Positions 35,421 through 44,570 of a DNA stretch of 64,000 nt are shown here, piece by piece (the stretch's first letter is position 1; every line of letters starts with the position of its first letter). Below the pieces are notes generated by a model. That model was not told the origin of the DNA, did no database searches, and saw nothing but the letters and a program-made list of their open reading frames with translations. Made by a program: the position numbers and the translations under genes. Source of the stretch: Thetidibacter halocola (lineage in GTDB: Bacteria; Pseudomonadota; Alphaproteobacteria; Rhodobacterales; Rhodobacteraceae); contig NZ_JAGTUU010000012.1 of NCBI RefSeq assembly GCF_018224955.1, forward strand, positions 1 through 64,000, in the 5' to 3' direction.

Positions 35421-37079
35421 ATGCCCCCCGACCTGATCGTTTCCAATGCCCGTGTCCTGACCATGGACCCGGCCCGCCCCCGGGCCGAGGCCGTCGCGTT
35501 GGCCCGCGGCCGCATCCAGGCTCTGGGCCCGCGGGGCGAGATCGAGGCGCTGGCCGGCCTGGAAACCCGCATCATCGACGCGCAGGGGCGCACTGTGCTG
35601 CCCGGTTTTGTCGAAAGCCACCTGCACCTGGTGCTGGGCGGGGCGGAACTGGCGCATCTCCAGGTCGGCGGCCTGCACGGGATCGACGCGCTGCGCGACG
35701 CCTTTCGCGGCTTTGCCGACCGCCACCCCGACCGTCCGCTGCTGATGGCGCAGGGTGCGGATTACGGCATGATCGGGCGGCCAATGACGCGCCACGACCT
35801 GGATGCGATCCTGCCCGACCGTCCCATCGCGATCACCGCCGCCGATCACCACACGGTCTGGGCCAACACCGCCGCGCTGAAGGCGGCCGGCATCCTGTCG
35901 GGCCTTGCCACGCCGCATGGCCACGAGGTGATGATGGGCGGCGACGGCCTCGCCACCGGCGAGTTGCGTGAGTTCGAGGCCTTCGCCCCCGTGATCGCGC
36001 TGGGCGGCGAGGCCCGGCTGAACATTGGCATCGCCACCGGGGGCGAACCCGCGCCCTGGCCTGATGCCGCGGCGCGCGCCATCGACAAGGCCAAGGTCCT
36101 GGCCGGGCTGCGCCATTGCGCCAGCCACGGCATCACCTCGCTGGTGAACATGGACGGCAACCGCTACACGCTGGCGCTGCTGGCCGAGATGCGCGACGCG
36201 GGCGACCTGCTTGGCCGGGTCAAGGTGCCTTTTCATTTCAAGCCGCACATGGACATGGCCGAACTGGACCGCGCCGATGCCATGAGCGCCGAATTCGACG
36301 ACGACTGGCTGTGCTGCCGCTTCGTCAAGATGTTCATGGACGGGGTGATCGACAGCGGCACCGCCTTCATGCTGAACGATTATCCCGACCAGCCGGGCCA
36401 CCGGTCGGAACCGCTGTTCGACGCCGCCCGCTTTGCCGCCATCGCCACCGAGATCGACCGCCGCGGCCTCCAGATCGCGGTGCATGCCATCGGCGACGCC
36501 GCGGTGCGCAGCACGATCGACGGATACGAGGCCGCCCTCCGCGCCAACGGCCCGCGCGACAGCCGCCACCGGATCGAGCATATCGAGATGATCGACCCCG
36601 CCGACATCCCGCGTCTCGGCGCGCTGGGAATCACCGCCAGCCTGCAACCCTCGCATCCGCCGGGGGCGATGGATTTCCCGCTTCAACCGACGATGGACCG
36701 GGTCGGCCGGGCGCGCTGGGGCGACGCCTATCTGTGGCGCAGCCTGGCCGAGGGCGGCGCGCCCCTGGCCTTTGCCAGCGACTGGCCGGTGACCGATGTC
36801 TCGGTGATGCGCGGCATCAAGGCGGCGCTGACCCGGCGCCCTTATGAGGGCGCGCGCGACGAACGCTTGCCCCTGGCCGAGACGCTGCGCGCCTATACCG
36901 CCGGCGGCGCCTGGGCGGCGCATCGCGACCACGTGACCGGCACACTGCGGCCGGGGATGGCGGCGGACGTGGTCATGCTGGGCTGCGACATCGAGACGAC
37001 GCCACCCGACGAGATCGACCGCCACCCGGTCGCGCTGACCGTCTGCGGCGGGCGGATCACCCATGAGGGCGCGGTCTGA
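35421..37079 (+). CDS. YtcJ-type metal-dependent amidohydrolase
   Basis: Amidohydrolase of the YtcJ/Amidohydro_3 group, 552 residues. It has a first metal site HLH in GFVESHLHLVLGG (about 68-80), KMFMDGVIDSGTAFML with a candidate bridging Lys, IHAIGDAAVRSTIDGYEAA, HRIEHIEMI and a terminal catalytic Asp in FASDWPVTD. It hydrolyses a C-N bond in an unknown amide. Its position between potD and homospermidine synthase suggests an N-acylated polyamine or related amide, which is inference from context only. The ribosome site is poor, so translation may be weak or the start different. Confidence 0.8.
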   Translation: MPPDLIVSNARVLTMDPARPRAEAVALARGRIQALGPRGEIEALAGLETRIIDAQGRTVLPGFVESHLHLVLGGAELAHLQVGGLHGIDALRDAFRGFADRHPDRPLLMAQGADYGMIGRPMTRHDLDAILPDRPIAITAADHHTVWANTAALKAAGILSGLATPHGHEVMMGGDGLATGELREFEAFAPVIALGGEARLNIGIATGGEPAPWPDAAARAIDKAKVLAGLRHCASHGITSLVNMDGNRYTLALLAEMRDAGDLLGRVKVPFHFKPHMDMAELDRADAMSAEFDDDWLCCRFVKMFMDGVIDSGTAFMLNDYPDQPGHRSEPLFDAARFAAIATEIDRRGLQIAVHAIGDAAVRSTIDGYEAALRANGPRDSRHRIEHIEMIDPADIPRLGALGITASLQPSHPPGAMDFPLQPTMDRVGRARWGDAYLWRSLAEGGAPLAFASDWPVTDVSVMRGIKAALTRRPYEGARDERLPLAETLRAYTAGGAWAAHRDHVTGTLRPGMAADVVMLGCDIETTPPDEIDRHPVALTVCGGRITHEGAV

Positions 37080-37173
37080 GCGCGTCCGCCGTACAACACC
37101 GTCCCGCCCGGCAAGATGATTGCGTCGGCGCGCCTTGGCCCCTATGGCAGGACGACCAGAGAGGGAGACAGAC

Positions 37174-38595
37174 GTGACCCAGGCGCATCCAGTATACGGC
37201 CGGATCGACGGCCCCATCGTCATCATCGGCTTCGGCTCTATCGGCAAGGGCACCTGGCCGCTTATCGAGCGGCATTTCGACTTCGACGCCGACAAGCTGA
37301 CGGTGATCGAACCGAACCCCGCCGCCGCGACCTTTCTACGCCAGCACAAGCTGAAGCACCTTCAGGTCGCCCTGACACAAGAGAATTACCGTGAGGTCCT
37401 GGGAGAGCTGTTCGCCGAAGGCCGGGGCTTTTGCGTCAACCTGTCGGTCGACACCTCGTCGCTCGACATCATGACATACTGCCGCGAACTGGGCGTTCTC
37501 TATATCGACACGGTGGTCGAACCCTGGGCCGGCTACTATTTCGGCGAGACCGACAATGCCGCGCGCACCAACTACGCGCTGCGCCAGGCGGTGCAGGACG
37601 AGAAGGCGCGCAACCCGGGCGGCACCACCGCCATCAGCTGCTGCGGCGCCAATCCCGGCATGGTCAGCTGGTTCGTCAAGGAGGCGCTGATGCGCCTGGC
37701 CACCGACATGGGGCGCGACGCGGCGATGCCCGCCGACCGAGGCGGCTGGGCCCGCCTGATGCAGTCGCTGGGCGTCAAGGGCATCCACATCGCCGAGCGC
37801 GACACCCAGGCCCGCCGCGTGCCGAAACCGCGCGGCACCTTCGTCAACACCTGGTCGGTCGAGGGCTTCATCTCGGAAGGGTTCCAGCCCGCCGAATTGG
37901 GCTGGGGCACGCACGAGACCTGGTTCCCCGAGAACGGCCATCGCCACGAGACCGGCTGCCAGGCCGGCATCTGGCTGGAACGGCCCGGCGCGATCACCCG
38001 CGTCCACACCTGGTGCCCGACGCCGGGGCCGCAATTCGGCTTCCTCGTGACCCATAACGAGGCGATCTCGATCTCGGACTACTATACCGTGGGCCAGGGC
38101 GCGCAGCCGGAATTCCGCCCGACCTGTCATTACGCCTATCATCCTTCCGACGACGCAGTCCTGTCGCTGCACGAAATGTTCGGCTCGGGCCGGCAGCAGA
38201 CGAAACACCACATCCTGACCGAGGACGAGATCGTCGAAGGCATCGACGAGCTGGGCGTGCTGCTTTACGGCCACGCCATGAACGCGCTTTGGTATGGCTC
38301 GCGCCTGTCCAACGAAGAGGCGCGCGACCTCGTGCCCTACCAGAACGCGACCGGGCTCCAGGTCAGTTCGGCGGTGCTGGCGGGCATGGTCTGGGCGCTG
38401 GAGAACCCGCAGGCCGGCATCGTCGAGACCGACGAGATGGATCACCTTCGCTGTCTCGAGGTACAGCGACCCTACCTTGGCCCGGTCGAGGCGCATTACA
38501 CCGACTGGACCCCGCTGCAGGATCGCTGGACGCAGTTCCCCGAGGATATCGACGAAAGCGATCCCTGGCAGTTCCGCAACGTGCTGGCGAGCTGA
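37174..38595 (+). CDS. hss: Homospermidine synthase
   Basis: NAD-dependent enzyme that joins two putrescines (or putrescine and spermidine) into sym-homospermidine with loss of ammonia or diaminopropane. The 473-residue length matches alphaproteobacterial Hss (about 477). The Rossmann loop GFGSIGKG is at 19-26. Family segments include SVDTSSLDIMTYCRELGVLY, ISCCGANPGMVSWFVKEAL and PRGTFVNTWSVEGF. The GTG at 37174 is preceded by GAGGGAGA; the upstream ATG-like frame at 37120 lacks a site. It follows potABCD and an amidohydrolase, making a polyamine uptake-and-conversion block. Confidence 0.92.
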   Translation: MTQAHPVYGRIDGPIVIIGFGSIGKGTWPLIERHFDFDADKLTVIEPNPAAATFLRQHKLKHLQVALTQENYREVLGELFAEGRGFCVNLSVDTSSLDIMTYCRELGVLYIDTVVEPWAGYYFGETDNAARTNYALRQAVQDEKARNPGGTTAISCCGANPGMVSWFVKEALMRLATDMGRDAAMPADRGGWARLMQSLGVKGIHIAERDTQARRVPKPRGTFVNTWSVEGFISEGFQPAELGWGTHETWFPENGHRHETGCQAGIWLERPGAITRVHTWCPTPGPQFGFLVTHNEAISISDYYTVGQGAQPEFRPTCHYAYHPSDDAVLSLHEMFGSGRQQTKHHILTEDEIVEGIDELGVLLYGHAMNALWYGSRLSNEEARDLVPYQNATGLQVSSAVLAGMVWALENPQAGIVETDEMDHLRCLEVQRPYLGPVEAHYTDWTPLQDRWTQFPEDIDESDPWQFRNVLAS

Positions 38596-38608
38596 GGAGA
38601 GAGAGACG

Positions 38609-39637
38609 ATGGCGCAGGCGGATCACCAGGTTTTCGAGATACGTGGCTTTCGCCTGCAACGGGGCATGACCCTGCCCCGCGCGACTCTCGCCTACAAGAC
38701 CTATGGCAAGCTGGCGGCGGACCGGTCGAACGTCATTCTCTACCCCACCTCCTACGGAGCGCAGCACGGCGATACCGAGTGGCTGATCGGGCCGGGCCGG
38801 GTGCTGGACCCGACCGAATGGTTCATCGTGATCCCGAACATGTTCGGCAACGGCCTGTCGACCTCGCCATCGAACGTGGAGCCGCCCTATGGCCCCGGTC
38901 GGTTCCCGCAGATCACCCATTGGGACAATGTCGAGGCGCAGCGCCTTCTACTGGAACAGGTTTTCGGCGTCGAGAACTTGGCGATGGCCTATGGCTGGTC
39001 GATGGGTGCGCAGCAGGCGCTGCACTGGGGCGCGATCCATCCCGACCGGGTGGCGCGCATCTGCGCGGTCTGCGGCTCTGCCCGCACCTCGATCCACAAC
39101 CGGGTGTTCCTGGAGGGTGTGCGCGCGACGCTGACCGGCGACCCTGCGTGGCGCGGCGATCATTTCGCGGAGCACCCCGTGCGCGGTCTGCGGGCGATGG
39201 GCCGGGTCTATGCCGGCTGGGCCATGTCGCAGGCCTTCTACCGCGAGAGGCTGTTCGAAAAGGCGGGCTTCGCCTCGGTCGAGGATTTCATCGTCCGCTC
39301 ATGGGAGGCGAATTTCCTGCGCCGCGACGCACACGACCTGCTGGCCAGCCTCGACACCTGGCTGGCGTCCGACATATCGGACAACGCGCTTTACGGCGGC
39401 GACCTGAAACGCGCGCTGGGGGCGATCACCGCGCGGTCGATCGTCATGCCATCGCGCACCGACCTCTATTTCACGCCCGAGGACAGCGCGCTGGAAACCG
39501 CGATGATGCCCAACGCGGAATACCGACCGATCGAGTCGATCTGGGGCCATCGCGCGGGCAACCCGGTGTTCAACCCCGAGGACGAGGCGGTTCTGCGAAA
39601 GGCCGTGTGCGACCTGCTGGAGGGATCGCCGGCCTGA
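38609..39637 (+). CDS. MetX-like alpha/beta hydrolase (homoserine O-acetyltransferase family)
   Basis: Alpha/beta hydrolase of 342 residues resembling the homoserine acetyltransferase group. The nucleophile is Ser131 in GWSMGAQQALHWG, the acid Asp is in PSRTDLYFTPED and the base His in IWGHRAGNP. The motif NMFGNGLSTSPSNV at 77-90 is typical of the MetX-like hydrolases that are not true MetX. Starts 13 bp after hss, with GAGGAGAGAGAG in between, so it is probably cotranscribed. Acyltransferase or hydrolase activity is unknown. Confidence 0.78.
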   Translation: MAQADHQVFEIRGFRLQRGMTLPRATLAYKTYGKLAADRSNVILYPTSYGAQHGDTEWLIGPGRVLDPTEWFIVIPNMFGNGLSTSPSNVEPPYGPGRFPQITHWDNVEAQRLLLEQVFGVENLAMAYGWSMGAQQALHWGAIHPDRVARICAVCGSARTSIHNRVFLEGVRATLTGDPAWRGDHFAEHPVRGLRAMGRVYAGWAMSQAFYRERLFEKAGFASVEDFIVRSWEANFLRRDAHDLLASLDTWLASDISDNALYGGDLKRALGAITARSIVMPSRTDLYFTPEDSALETAMMPNAEYRPIESIWGHRAGNPVFNPEDEAVLRKAVCDLLEGSPA

Positions 39638-39638
39638 C

Positions 39639-39662
39639 GGCGGGCCTCAGCCCTTGCCCGCC
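39639..39662. terminator. Hairpin across the convergent stops of the MetX-like and Gfo/Idh genes
   Basis: GGCGGGC (39639-39645) pairs with GCCCGCC (39656-39662). It overlaps the tail-to-tail junction of two convergent genes and could serve both as a weak bidirectional terminator. Confidence 0.4.
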
Positions 39663-40609
39663 AGCATGGTTTCCACCAGCTTCTGCACGCGCAGCGCCTC
39701 GTCCGGCGTGGCCAGCCGGTTCGGCTGAACCTTCAGGCACAGCAGCAGGTCGTCCAGTTGCGCCCGCAGGCTGACCGCGCGGGGATCGGCGGGGCGTTCG
39801 GTGCGTTCCTCGAACGGGCCGCCTTCGGACACCGCATCGACGTAGAAATCGGTGATGCGGCGGCTGGTGGCCGAGCCCTTGACAGTGACCTCCTGCCGGT
39901 CGGGCTGGGCGCCGCCGACGCTGGCCATGATGGTGACGGACAGGCCATCGGCATTTTCCAGCCGCGCCAGCATGTGGGTCTCGCACAGCGCCGGGTCGGC
40001 GGGAAAGGAGGGCCGCGCCCAGACCACCGAGAGCGGCCCGAGGATGCGTTCCGAGAAGAACAGGAAATGCGAGATCACCTCGCGCGTCATACCGCCCTCG
40101 TCGCGGAACCGCAGCCAGTCCGCGGCCACCTGCCAGGCGCGCGGCCAGTTCGCATAGGTCACGACGATGTCGACGCCTTGCAGGTCGCCAAGCTCCCCCG
40201 CCCGCGCCGAAGCGGAAACACCCGTCAGCGCCGCGCCCGCCGCCTGGGTGAAGTTCACGGCCGCCGGAACGCCCGCCGCCTTCAACCCGGCGACCAGCGC
40301 CTCGCTTTCGGCCACGTCCACGCCCAGCGGCTTTTCCAGAAAGACCGGTGTCCCCGCAGCGGCGGCGGCCAGCGCATAGGCCTTGCGCGGCACCGGCGGG
40401 CAGGCGAGGTAGACAAGGTCCGCACCCGCCATCGCCTCCTCGGCAGAGGTCGCGATCCGGGCCTCGGGCGCCAGCGCCTGCGCGGCGCGGCAAGCCTCGG
40501 GGTCGGGATCCCAGAGCGTCGCGGGACGATAGCCGGGATGACGCGCCATGTTCTCGATCATGCGACGGCCCATGATCCCCAGCCCGATGATTGCCGTGTC
40601 GATGGTCAT
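39647..40609 (-). CDS. Gfo/Idh/MocA-family NAD(P)-dependent oxidoreductase
   Basis: Sugar- or inositol-type dehydrogenase of 320 residues. The Rossmann motif GLGIMGRRM is at 9-17. The catalytic EKP motif is in VFLEKPLGV near residue 100, and a C-terminal alpha/beta domain follows. Its substrate is not predictable. It lies downstream of the BKACE gene on the same strand, about 90 bp apart, so the two may act together. Confidence 0.85.
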   Translation of the reverse strand: MTIDTAIIGLGIMGRRMIENMARHPGYRPATLWDPDPEACRAAQALAPEARIATSAEEAMAGADLVYLACPPVPRKAYALAAAAAGTPVFLEKPLGVDVAESEALVAGLKAAGVPAAVNFTQAAGAALTGVSASARAGELGDLQGVDIVVTYANWPRAWQVAADWLRFRDEGGMTREVISHFLFFSERILGPLSVVWARPSFPADPALCETHMLARLENADGLSVTIMASVGGAQPDRQEVTVKGSATSRRITDFYVDAVSEGGPFEERTERPADPRAVSLRAQLDDLLLCLKVQPNRLATPDEALRVQKLVETMLAGKG

Positions 40610-40700
40610 GCGCCCTGCCCCTTTGCCTGTTTCGGTCGTTTGTCCAGCATCCGCACCCGACGCTTAGGCAGTTCGCGGGTGTCGTGCAACCGGACGCGCC

Positions 40701-41633
40701 TCAGAACGCCACCTGGTCGGCGCCCTTCAGCGCCAGCATCTCGCGCGCCTCGTCCGGCGTGGCGACTTGCAGGCCCAGCCCCTCGACCAAGCGGCGGGCC
40801 TTCTCGACCTGCTGGGCGTTCGACTTCGCCAATTCGCCCCGCGCGATCCAGATGCTGTCCTCCAGGCCGACGCGGATGTTGCCGCCCATGGACAGCGCCT
40901 GCGTCGCGATGCGGAACTGGTCCTTGCCCGCGCCGAGCACCGACCAGCGGAAATCCTTGCCGAACAGACGGTCGGCAGTGCGCTTCATGTGCATGACATC
41001 CTCGGGATGGGTGCCAATGCCGCCCAGCAGGCCAAAGACCGACTGGATGAAGAACGGCGGCTGGACCAGCCCCCGCTCGGCAAAATGCGCAAGGTTGTAG
41101 AGATGCGAGATGTCGTAGCACTCGAACTCGAACCGGGTGCCATTGCCGGAACAGGTCTGAAGGACGTATTCGATGTCCTTGAACGAATTGCGGAACACCA
41201 GGTCGCGCGAGCCCTCCAGGTGCTCGCGTTCCCAGTCGTGCTTGAACTCGGTGTATTTCGCCAGCAGCGGGAAGAAGCCGAAATTCATCGACCCCATGTT
41301 CAGCGAGGCGACCTCGGGCTTGTAGCGCGCGGCGGGTTCAGCCCGCTCGGCCACGGTCATGTAGGGCGAGCCGCCGGTGGTGATGTTCACTGCCGCATTG
41401 GTCGCCTGCTTGATGCGCTGCAGGAAGGGGGCAAACGCCTCGGGCGACTGGTCCGGCTTGCCGGTCAGGGGATCGCGCGCGTGCAGGTGCAGGATCGCGG
41501 CGCCCGCCTCGGCGGCGCCCAGCGCGGCCTCGACGATCTCGTCGGGGGTGATCGGCAGGTGCGGCGTCATCGAGGGCGTGTGGATCGCCCCGGTGACGGC
41601 GCAGGTGATGATGACCTTGTCACGTGTCGGCAT
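40701..41633 (-). CDS. Beta-keto acid cleavage enzyme (BKACE, DUF849)
   Basis: Zn-dependent condensing and cleaving enzyme of the 3-keto-5-aminohexanoate cleavage (Kce) family, 310 residues. It converts a beta-keto acid plus acetyl-CoA to acetoacetate and a new acyl-CoA. Zinc ligands His49 and His51 sit in LHLHARDP, with VNITTGGSPYMTV, ASLNMGSMNFG, FECYDISH, and Glu in GLEDSIW. The family covers many substrates (aminohexanoate, dehydrocarnitine and others), so the true one is open. It is divergent from a peptide/opine-type importer, which may bring in the precursor. Confidence 0.9.
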   Translation of the reverse strand: MPTRDKVIITCAVTGAIHTPSMTPHLPITPDEIVEAALGAAEAGAAILHLHARDPLTGKPDQSPEAFAPFLQRIKQATNAAVNITTGGSPYMTVAERAEPAARYKPEVASLNMGSMNFGFFPLLAKYTEFKHDWEREHLEGSRDLVFRNSFKDIEYVLQTCSGNGTRFEFECYDISHLYNLAHFAERGLVQPPFFIQSVFGLLGGIGTHPEDVMHMKRTADRLFGKDFRWSVLGAGKDQFRIATQALSMGGNIRVGLEDSIWIARGELAKSNAQQVEKARRLVEGLGLQVATPDEAREMLALKGADQVAF

Positions 41634-41889
41634 GTTCGCCCCTCCTGTTCGCCCTGACGCCGGATCGTCGCGAATTTCCGACGCGGGTCAAGCAGCCTTC
41701 CCGCCCGCTGGTCCGCGTTCAGCCCGCCTTTTGACCGTTCCGGCGCAGTTCGCCCGGCCCGTCGTCCGCGACCGGTTGACAGGGCTCAGGCCCGATTTAT
41801 CCTGCCGGCTCGAACGACGCGAACCCGACGCCGCTGCGGCGTCGCAACAAAGAGGGGCCATCAGGCCCCATCCGACAGGAGAAACACCG

Positions 41890-43488
41890 ATGACACATCC
41901 GTTCAGCCGAACGGCCGCGCGCCGCGTAGCCACGAGCCTCATGCTTTCGGCGGCCATGCTGGGAGCCGGCCTGACCGCCGCCCAGGCCGAGACGCTGCGC
42001 TGGGCGCGTGTGGGCGACGCCCTGACGCTCGACCCGCATTCGGCCAACGAGGGGCCGACCTCGACGCTGCTGCACCACATCTACGAGACGCTGGTGCGGC
42101 GCGACACCGACGGCTCGCTCAAGCCGCGGCTGGCGACAGAGTGGTTCATCCATCCCGACGATCCGACCGTCTGGGTGTTCCGCCTGCGCGAGGGCGTGAC
42201 CTTCCATGACGGCGCGGCCTTCACCGCCGAGGACGTGGTGGCCTCGATCACCCGCGTCACCTCGGAAACCTCTGATTTCAAGGGCCTGCACACCGCCGTC
42301 GCAGGCGCCGAGGCCATCGACGACTATACCGTGCACATCAAGATGAGCGGCCCGAGCCCGCTGTATGTGCAAAACCTCACCAACTTCTTCGTCATGGACA
42401 AGGGCTGGATCGAGGCAAACGGGGTCGAGACGCCGCAGGATTTCAAGGCTGGCGAGGAAAAGTTCACCGTCCGCAACACCAACGGCACCGGCCCCTACAC
42501 GCTGGTCTCGCGCGATCCCGAGGTGCGCACTGTGCTGGCGGCGAACCCCGGCCACTGGGATGCGGCCCCCGCCGTGACCGAGATCGTCTACACGCCCATC
42601 AAGGAGGCCGCGACCCGCGTCGCCGCCCTGCTGTCGGGCGAGGTCGATTTCGTGCAGGACGTTCCGGTGCAGGACATCGAGCGCCTGTCGAACACCGCCG
42701 GAATCTCGGTGACCACCGGTGCCGAGAACCGGACGATCTTCTTTGCCTATGACATGACCTCGGACAGCCTGAAATCGGTGCCCGGCGACAACCCGTTCAA
42801 GAACCCGCAGGTGCGCGAGGCGATGGCGCTGGCGCTGGACCGCGACGCGATCCGCCAGGTGGTGATGCGCGGCCAGTCGGTGCCCGGCGGGCAGAACGTG
42901 CCGCCCTTCGTCAACGGCCATGACCCGGCGCTGGATGCGTATTCCGCACCCGACTACGACGCGGCCAAGGCGCTGATGACCGAGGCGGGCTATGCCGATG
43001 GCTTCTCCGTCGACCTGCACTGCCCGAACGACCGCTACATCAACGACGAGGCGATCTGCCAGGCCTATGTCGGCATGCTGGGCCGCATCGGGATCAAGGC
43101 GAACCTGGTCAGCCAGTCGCGCACCATCCACTTCCCCGCGATCCAGAACGGCGAGGTAGATTTCTACCTGCTGGGTTGGGGCGTTCCGACCTTCGACAGC
43201 CAGTACGTGTTCGACTTCCTCGTGCACAGCCCGGCGGACGGCCGCGGCGGCTGGAACGGCTCGCGCTACAACAACCCCGAGATCGACGCCAAGATCGAGT
43301 CGCTGGCGACCGAGACCGACCTTGCCAAGCGCGACGCGACCATCGCCGAGATCTGGCAGACCCTCCAGCAGGACCGCGTCTTCCTGATGGTGCACAACCA
43401 GCTTCTCGCCTATGCCGCGAAGGACAATGTCGAGATCGCCGTGCATCCGGAAAACCAGCCGAGCATGACGACCGTCACGTTCAAGTAA
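41890..43488 (+). CDS. dppA: Peptide/opine-type ABC transporter substrate-binding protein (SBP_bac_5)
   Basis: Periplasmic binding protein of 532 residues. A Sec signal peptide of about 34 residues ends at AAQAE. The family 5 signature is ETLRWARVGDALTLDPHSANEG, with LAFDFRLREG-like VFRLREGVTFHDGAAFTAEDVV and YTPIKEAATRVAALLSGEVDFVQDVP. CAGGAGAAACACC precedes the ATG. First gene of a dppABCDF set; the ligand may be a peptide, an opine or another amine. Confidence 0.9.
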   Translation: MTHPFSRTAARRVATSLMLSAAMLGAGLTAAQAETLRWARVGDALTLDPHSANEGPTSTLLHHIYETLVRRDTDGSLKPRLATEWFIHPDDPTVWVFRLREGVTFHDGAAFTAEDVVASITRVTSETSDFKGLHTAVAGAEAIDDYTVHIKMSGPSPLYVQNLTNFFVMDKGWIEANGVETPQDFKAGEEKFTVRNTNGTGPYTLVSRDPEVRTVLAANPGHWDAAPAVTEIVYTPIKEAATRVAALLSGEVDFVQDVPVQDIERLSNTAGISVTTGAENRTIFFAYDMTSDSLKSVPGDNPFKNPQVREAMALALDRDAIRQVVMRGQSVPGGQNVPPFVNGHDPALDAYSAPDYDAAKALMTEAGYADGFSVDLHCPNDRYINDEAICQAYVGMLGRIGIKANLVSQSRTIHFPAIQNGEVDFYLLGWGVPTFDSQYVFDFLVHSPADGRGGWNGSRYNNPEIDAKIESLATETDLAKRDATIAEIWQTLQQDRVFLMVHNQLLAYAAKDNVEIAVHPENQPSMTTVTFK

Positions 43489-43527
43489 CCGGCCGCAGAA
43501 CCCGCTCTGCGCCACATCCTGCCATCG

Positions 43528-43552
43528 AGGGGGCCGGCATCGTTCCGGCCCC
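43528..43552 (+). terminator. Hairpin between dppA and dppB
   Basis: GGGGCCGG (43530-43537) pairs perfectly with CCGGCCCC (43545-43552) around a 7-nt loop, followed by TTCCC. It lies just after the dppA stop and probably lowers expression of the membrane and ATPase genes relative to the binding protein. Confidence 0.6.
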
Positions 43553-43573
43553 TTCCCTCTCCCGGGGATTGCG

Positions 43574-44557
43574 ATGATCGCCTATGTCCTGCGCCGGATC
43601 GTGCAATCCGTGCTTGTCATGCTGGTCGTGGCGCTGGTGTCCTTCTCGCTGTTCCGCTTCGTCGGCGACCCGGTTGCCACGATGATGGGCCAGGAGGCCA
43701 GTCAGGCCGACCGCGAGGCGCTGCGCGACCGTCTCGGCCTGAACGACCCCGTGATTGTGCAGTTCGCCGGCTACATCGCCCGCGCCGCCTCCGGCGATTT
43801 CGGCATCTCCTACCGGCTGCAACAGCCGGTGATGGAGTTGATCCTGTCGCGCCTGCCCGCGACGCTGGAACTGGCTCTGATCTCTGGCACGCTGGCCTTT
43901 GTCTTTGGCGTGGGCCTGGGCGTCTACACGGCGCTGAACCGGCGCGGCTGGCTGTCGGGAACGATCATGACCGTCTCGCTGGTCGGCGTGTCGCTGCCCA
44001 CCTTCCTGATCGGCGTACTGCTGATCTGGGTCTTCGCGGTCGAGCTGCAATGGCTGCCCAGTTTCGGGCGCGGCGAGACCGTGGATGTAGGGCCATGGCG
44101 CACGGGGCTGCTGACGCCCTCGGGGCGCGCCTCGATCGTGCTGCCGGCGATCACGCTTGGGCTTTACCAGATGACGCTGATCATGCGGCTGGTGCGGGCC
44201 GAGATGCTGGAGGTGCTGCGCACCGACTACATCAAGTTCGCCCGCGCCCGTGGCCTGTCTGATCGCGCCGTGAATTTCGGCCACGCGCTGAAGAACACGC
44301 TGGTGCCGGTCATCACCATCACCGGCCTGCAACTGGGCAGCATCATCGCCTTCGCCATCATCACCGAAACCGTATTCCAATGGCCCGGCGTCGGCGCGCT
44401 GTTCATCAACTCTGTGCAGTTCGTCGACATCCCGGTGATGGCCGCCTACCTGATGCTGATCGCGCTGATCTTCGTAGTCATCAACCTGGTCGTCGACCTG
44501 CTGTATTACGCCGTCGACCCGCGCCTGCGGCTGGACCGCGCCGCGGCACGGCATTGA
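43574..44557 (+). CDS. dppB: Peptide-type ABC transporter permease DppB
   Basis: First membrane permease, 327 residues with six transmembrane segments. The N-terminal MIAYVLRRIVQSVLVMLVVA and the EAA loop EVLRTDYIKFARARGLSDR are typical. LKNTLVPVITITGLQLGSII and TETVFQWPGVGALFINSV are conserved in DppB/OppB. Follows dppA after 85 bp. Confidence 0.92.
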   Translation: MIAYVLRRIVQSVLVMLVVALVSFSLFRFVGDPVATMMGQEASQADREALRDRLGLNDPVIVQFAGYIARAASGDFGISYRLQQPVMELILSRLPATLELALISGTLAFVFGVGLGVYTALNRRGWLSGTIMTVSLVGVSLPTFLIGVLLIWVFAVELQWLPSFGRGETVDVGPWRTGLLTPSGRASIVLPAITLGLYQMTLIMRLVRAEMLEVLRTDYIKFARARGLSDRAVNFGHALKNTLVPVITITGLQLGSIIAFAIITETVFQWPGVGALFINSVQFVDIPVMAAYLMLIALIFVVINLVVDLLYYAVDPRLRLDRAAARH

Positions 44558-44570
44558 TGGAGGCCCGGAC

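Noticed and set aside
35328-37349. A 673-codon minus-strand open frame
   Set aside because: It lies antisense to the well-supported amidohydrolase gene and its product is Arg/Gly/His-rich without motifs.
38609-39637. True homoserine O-acetyltransferase (MetX)
   Set aside because: The nucleophile and general fold fit, but there is no methionine-synthesis context and the NGLSTSPSNV segment is typical of MetX-like hydrolases of unknown function.
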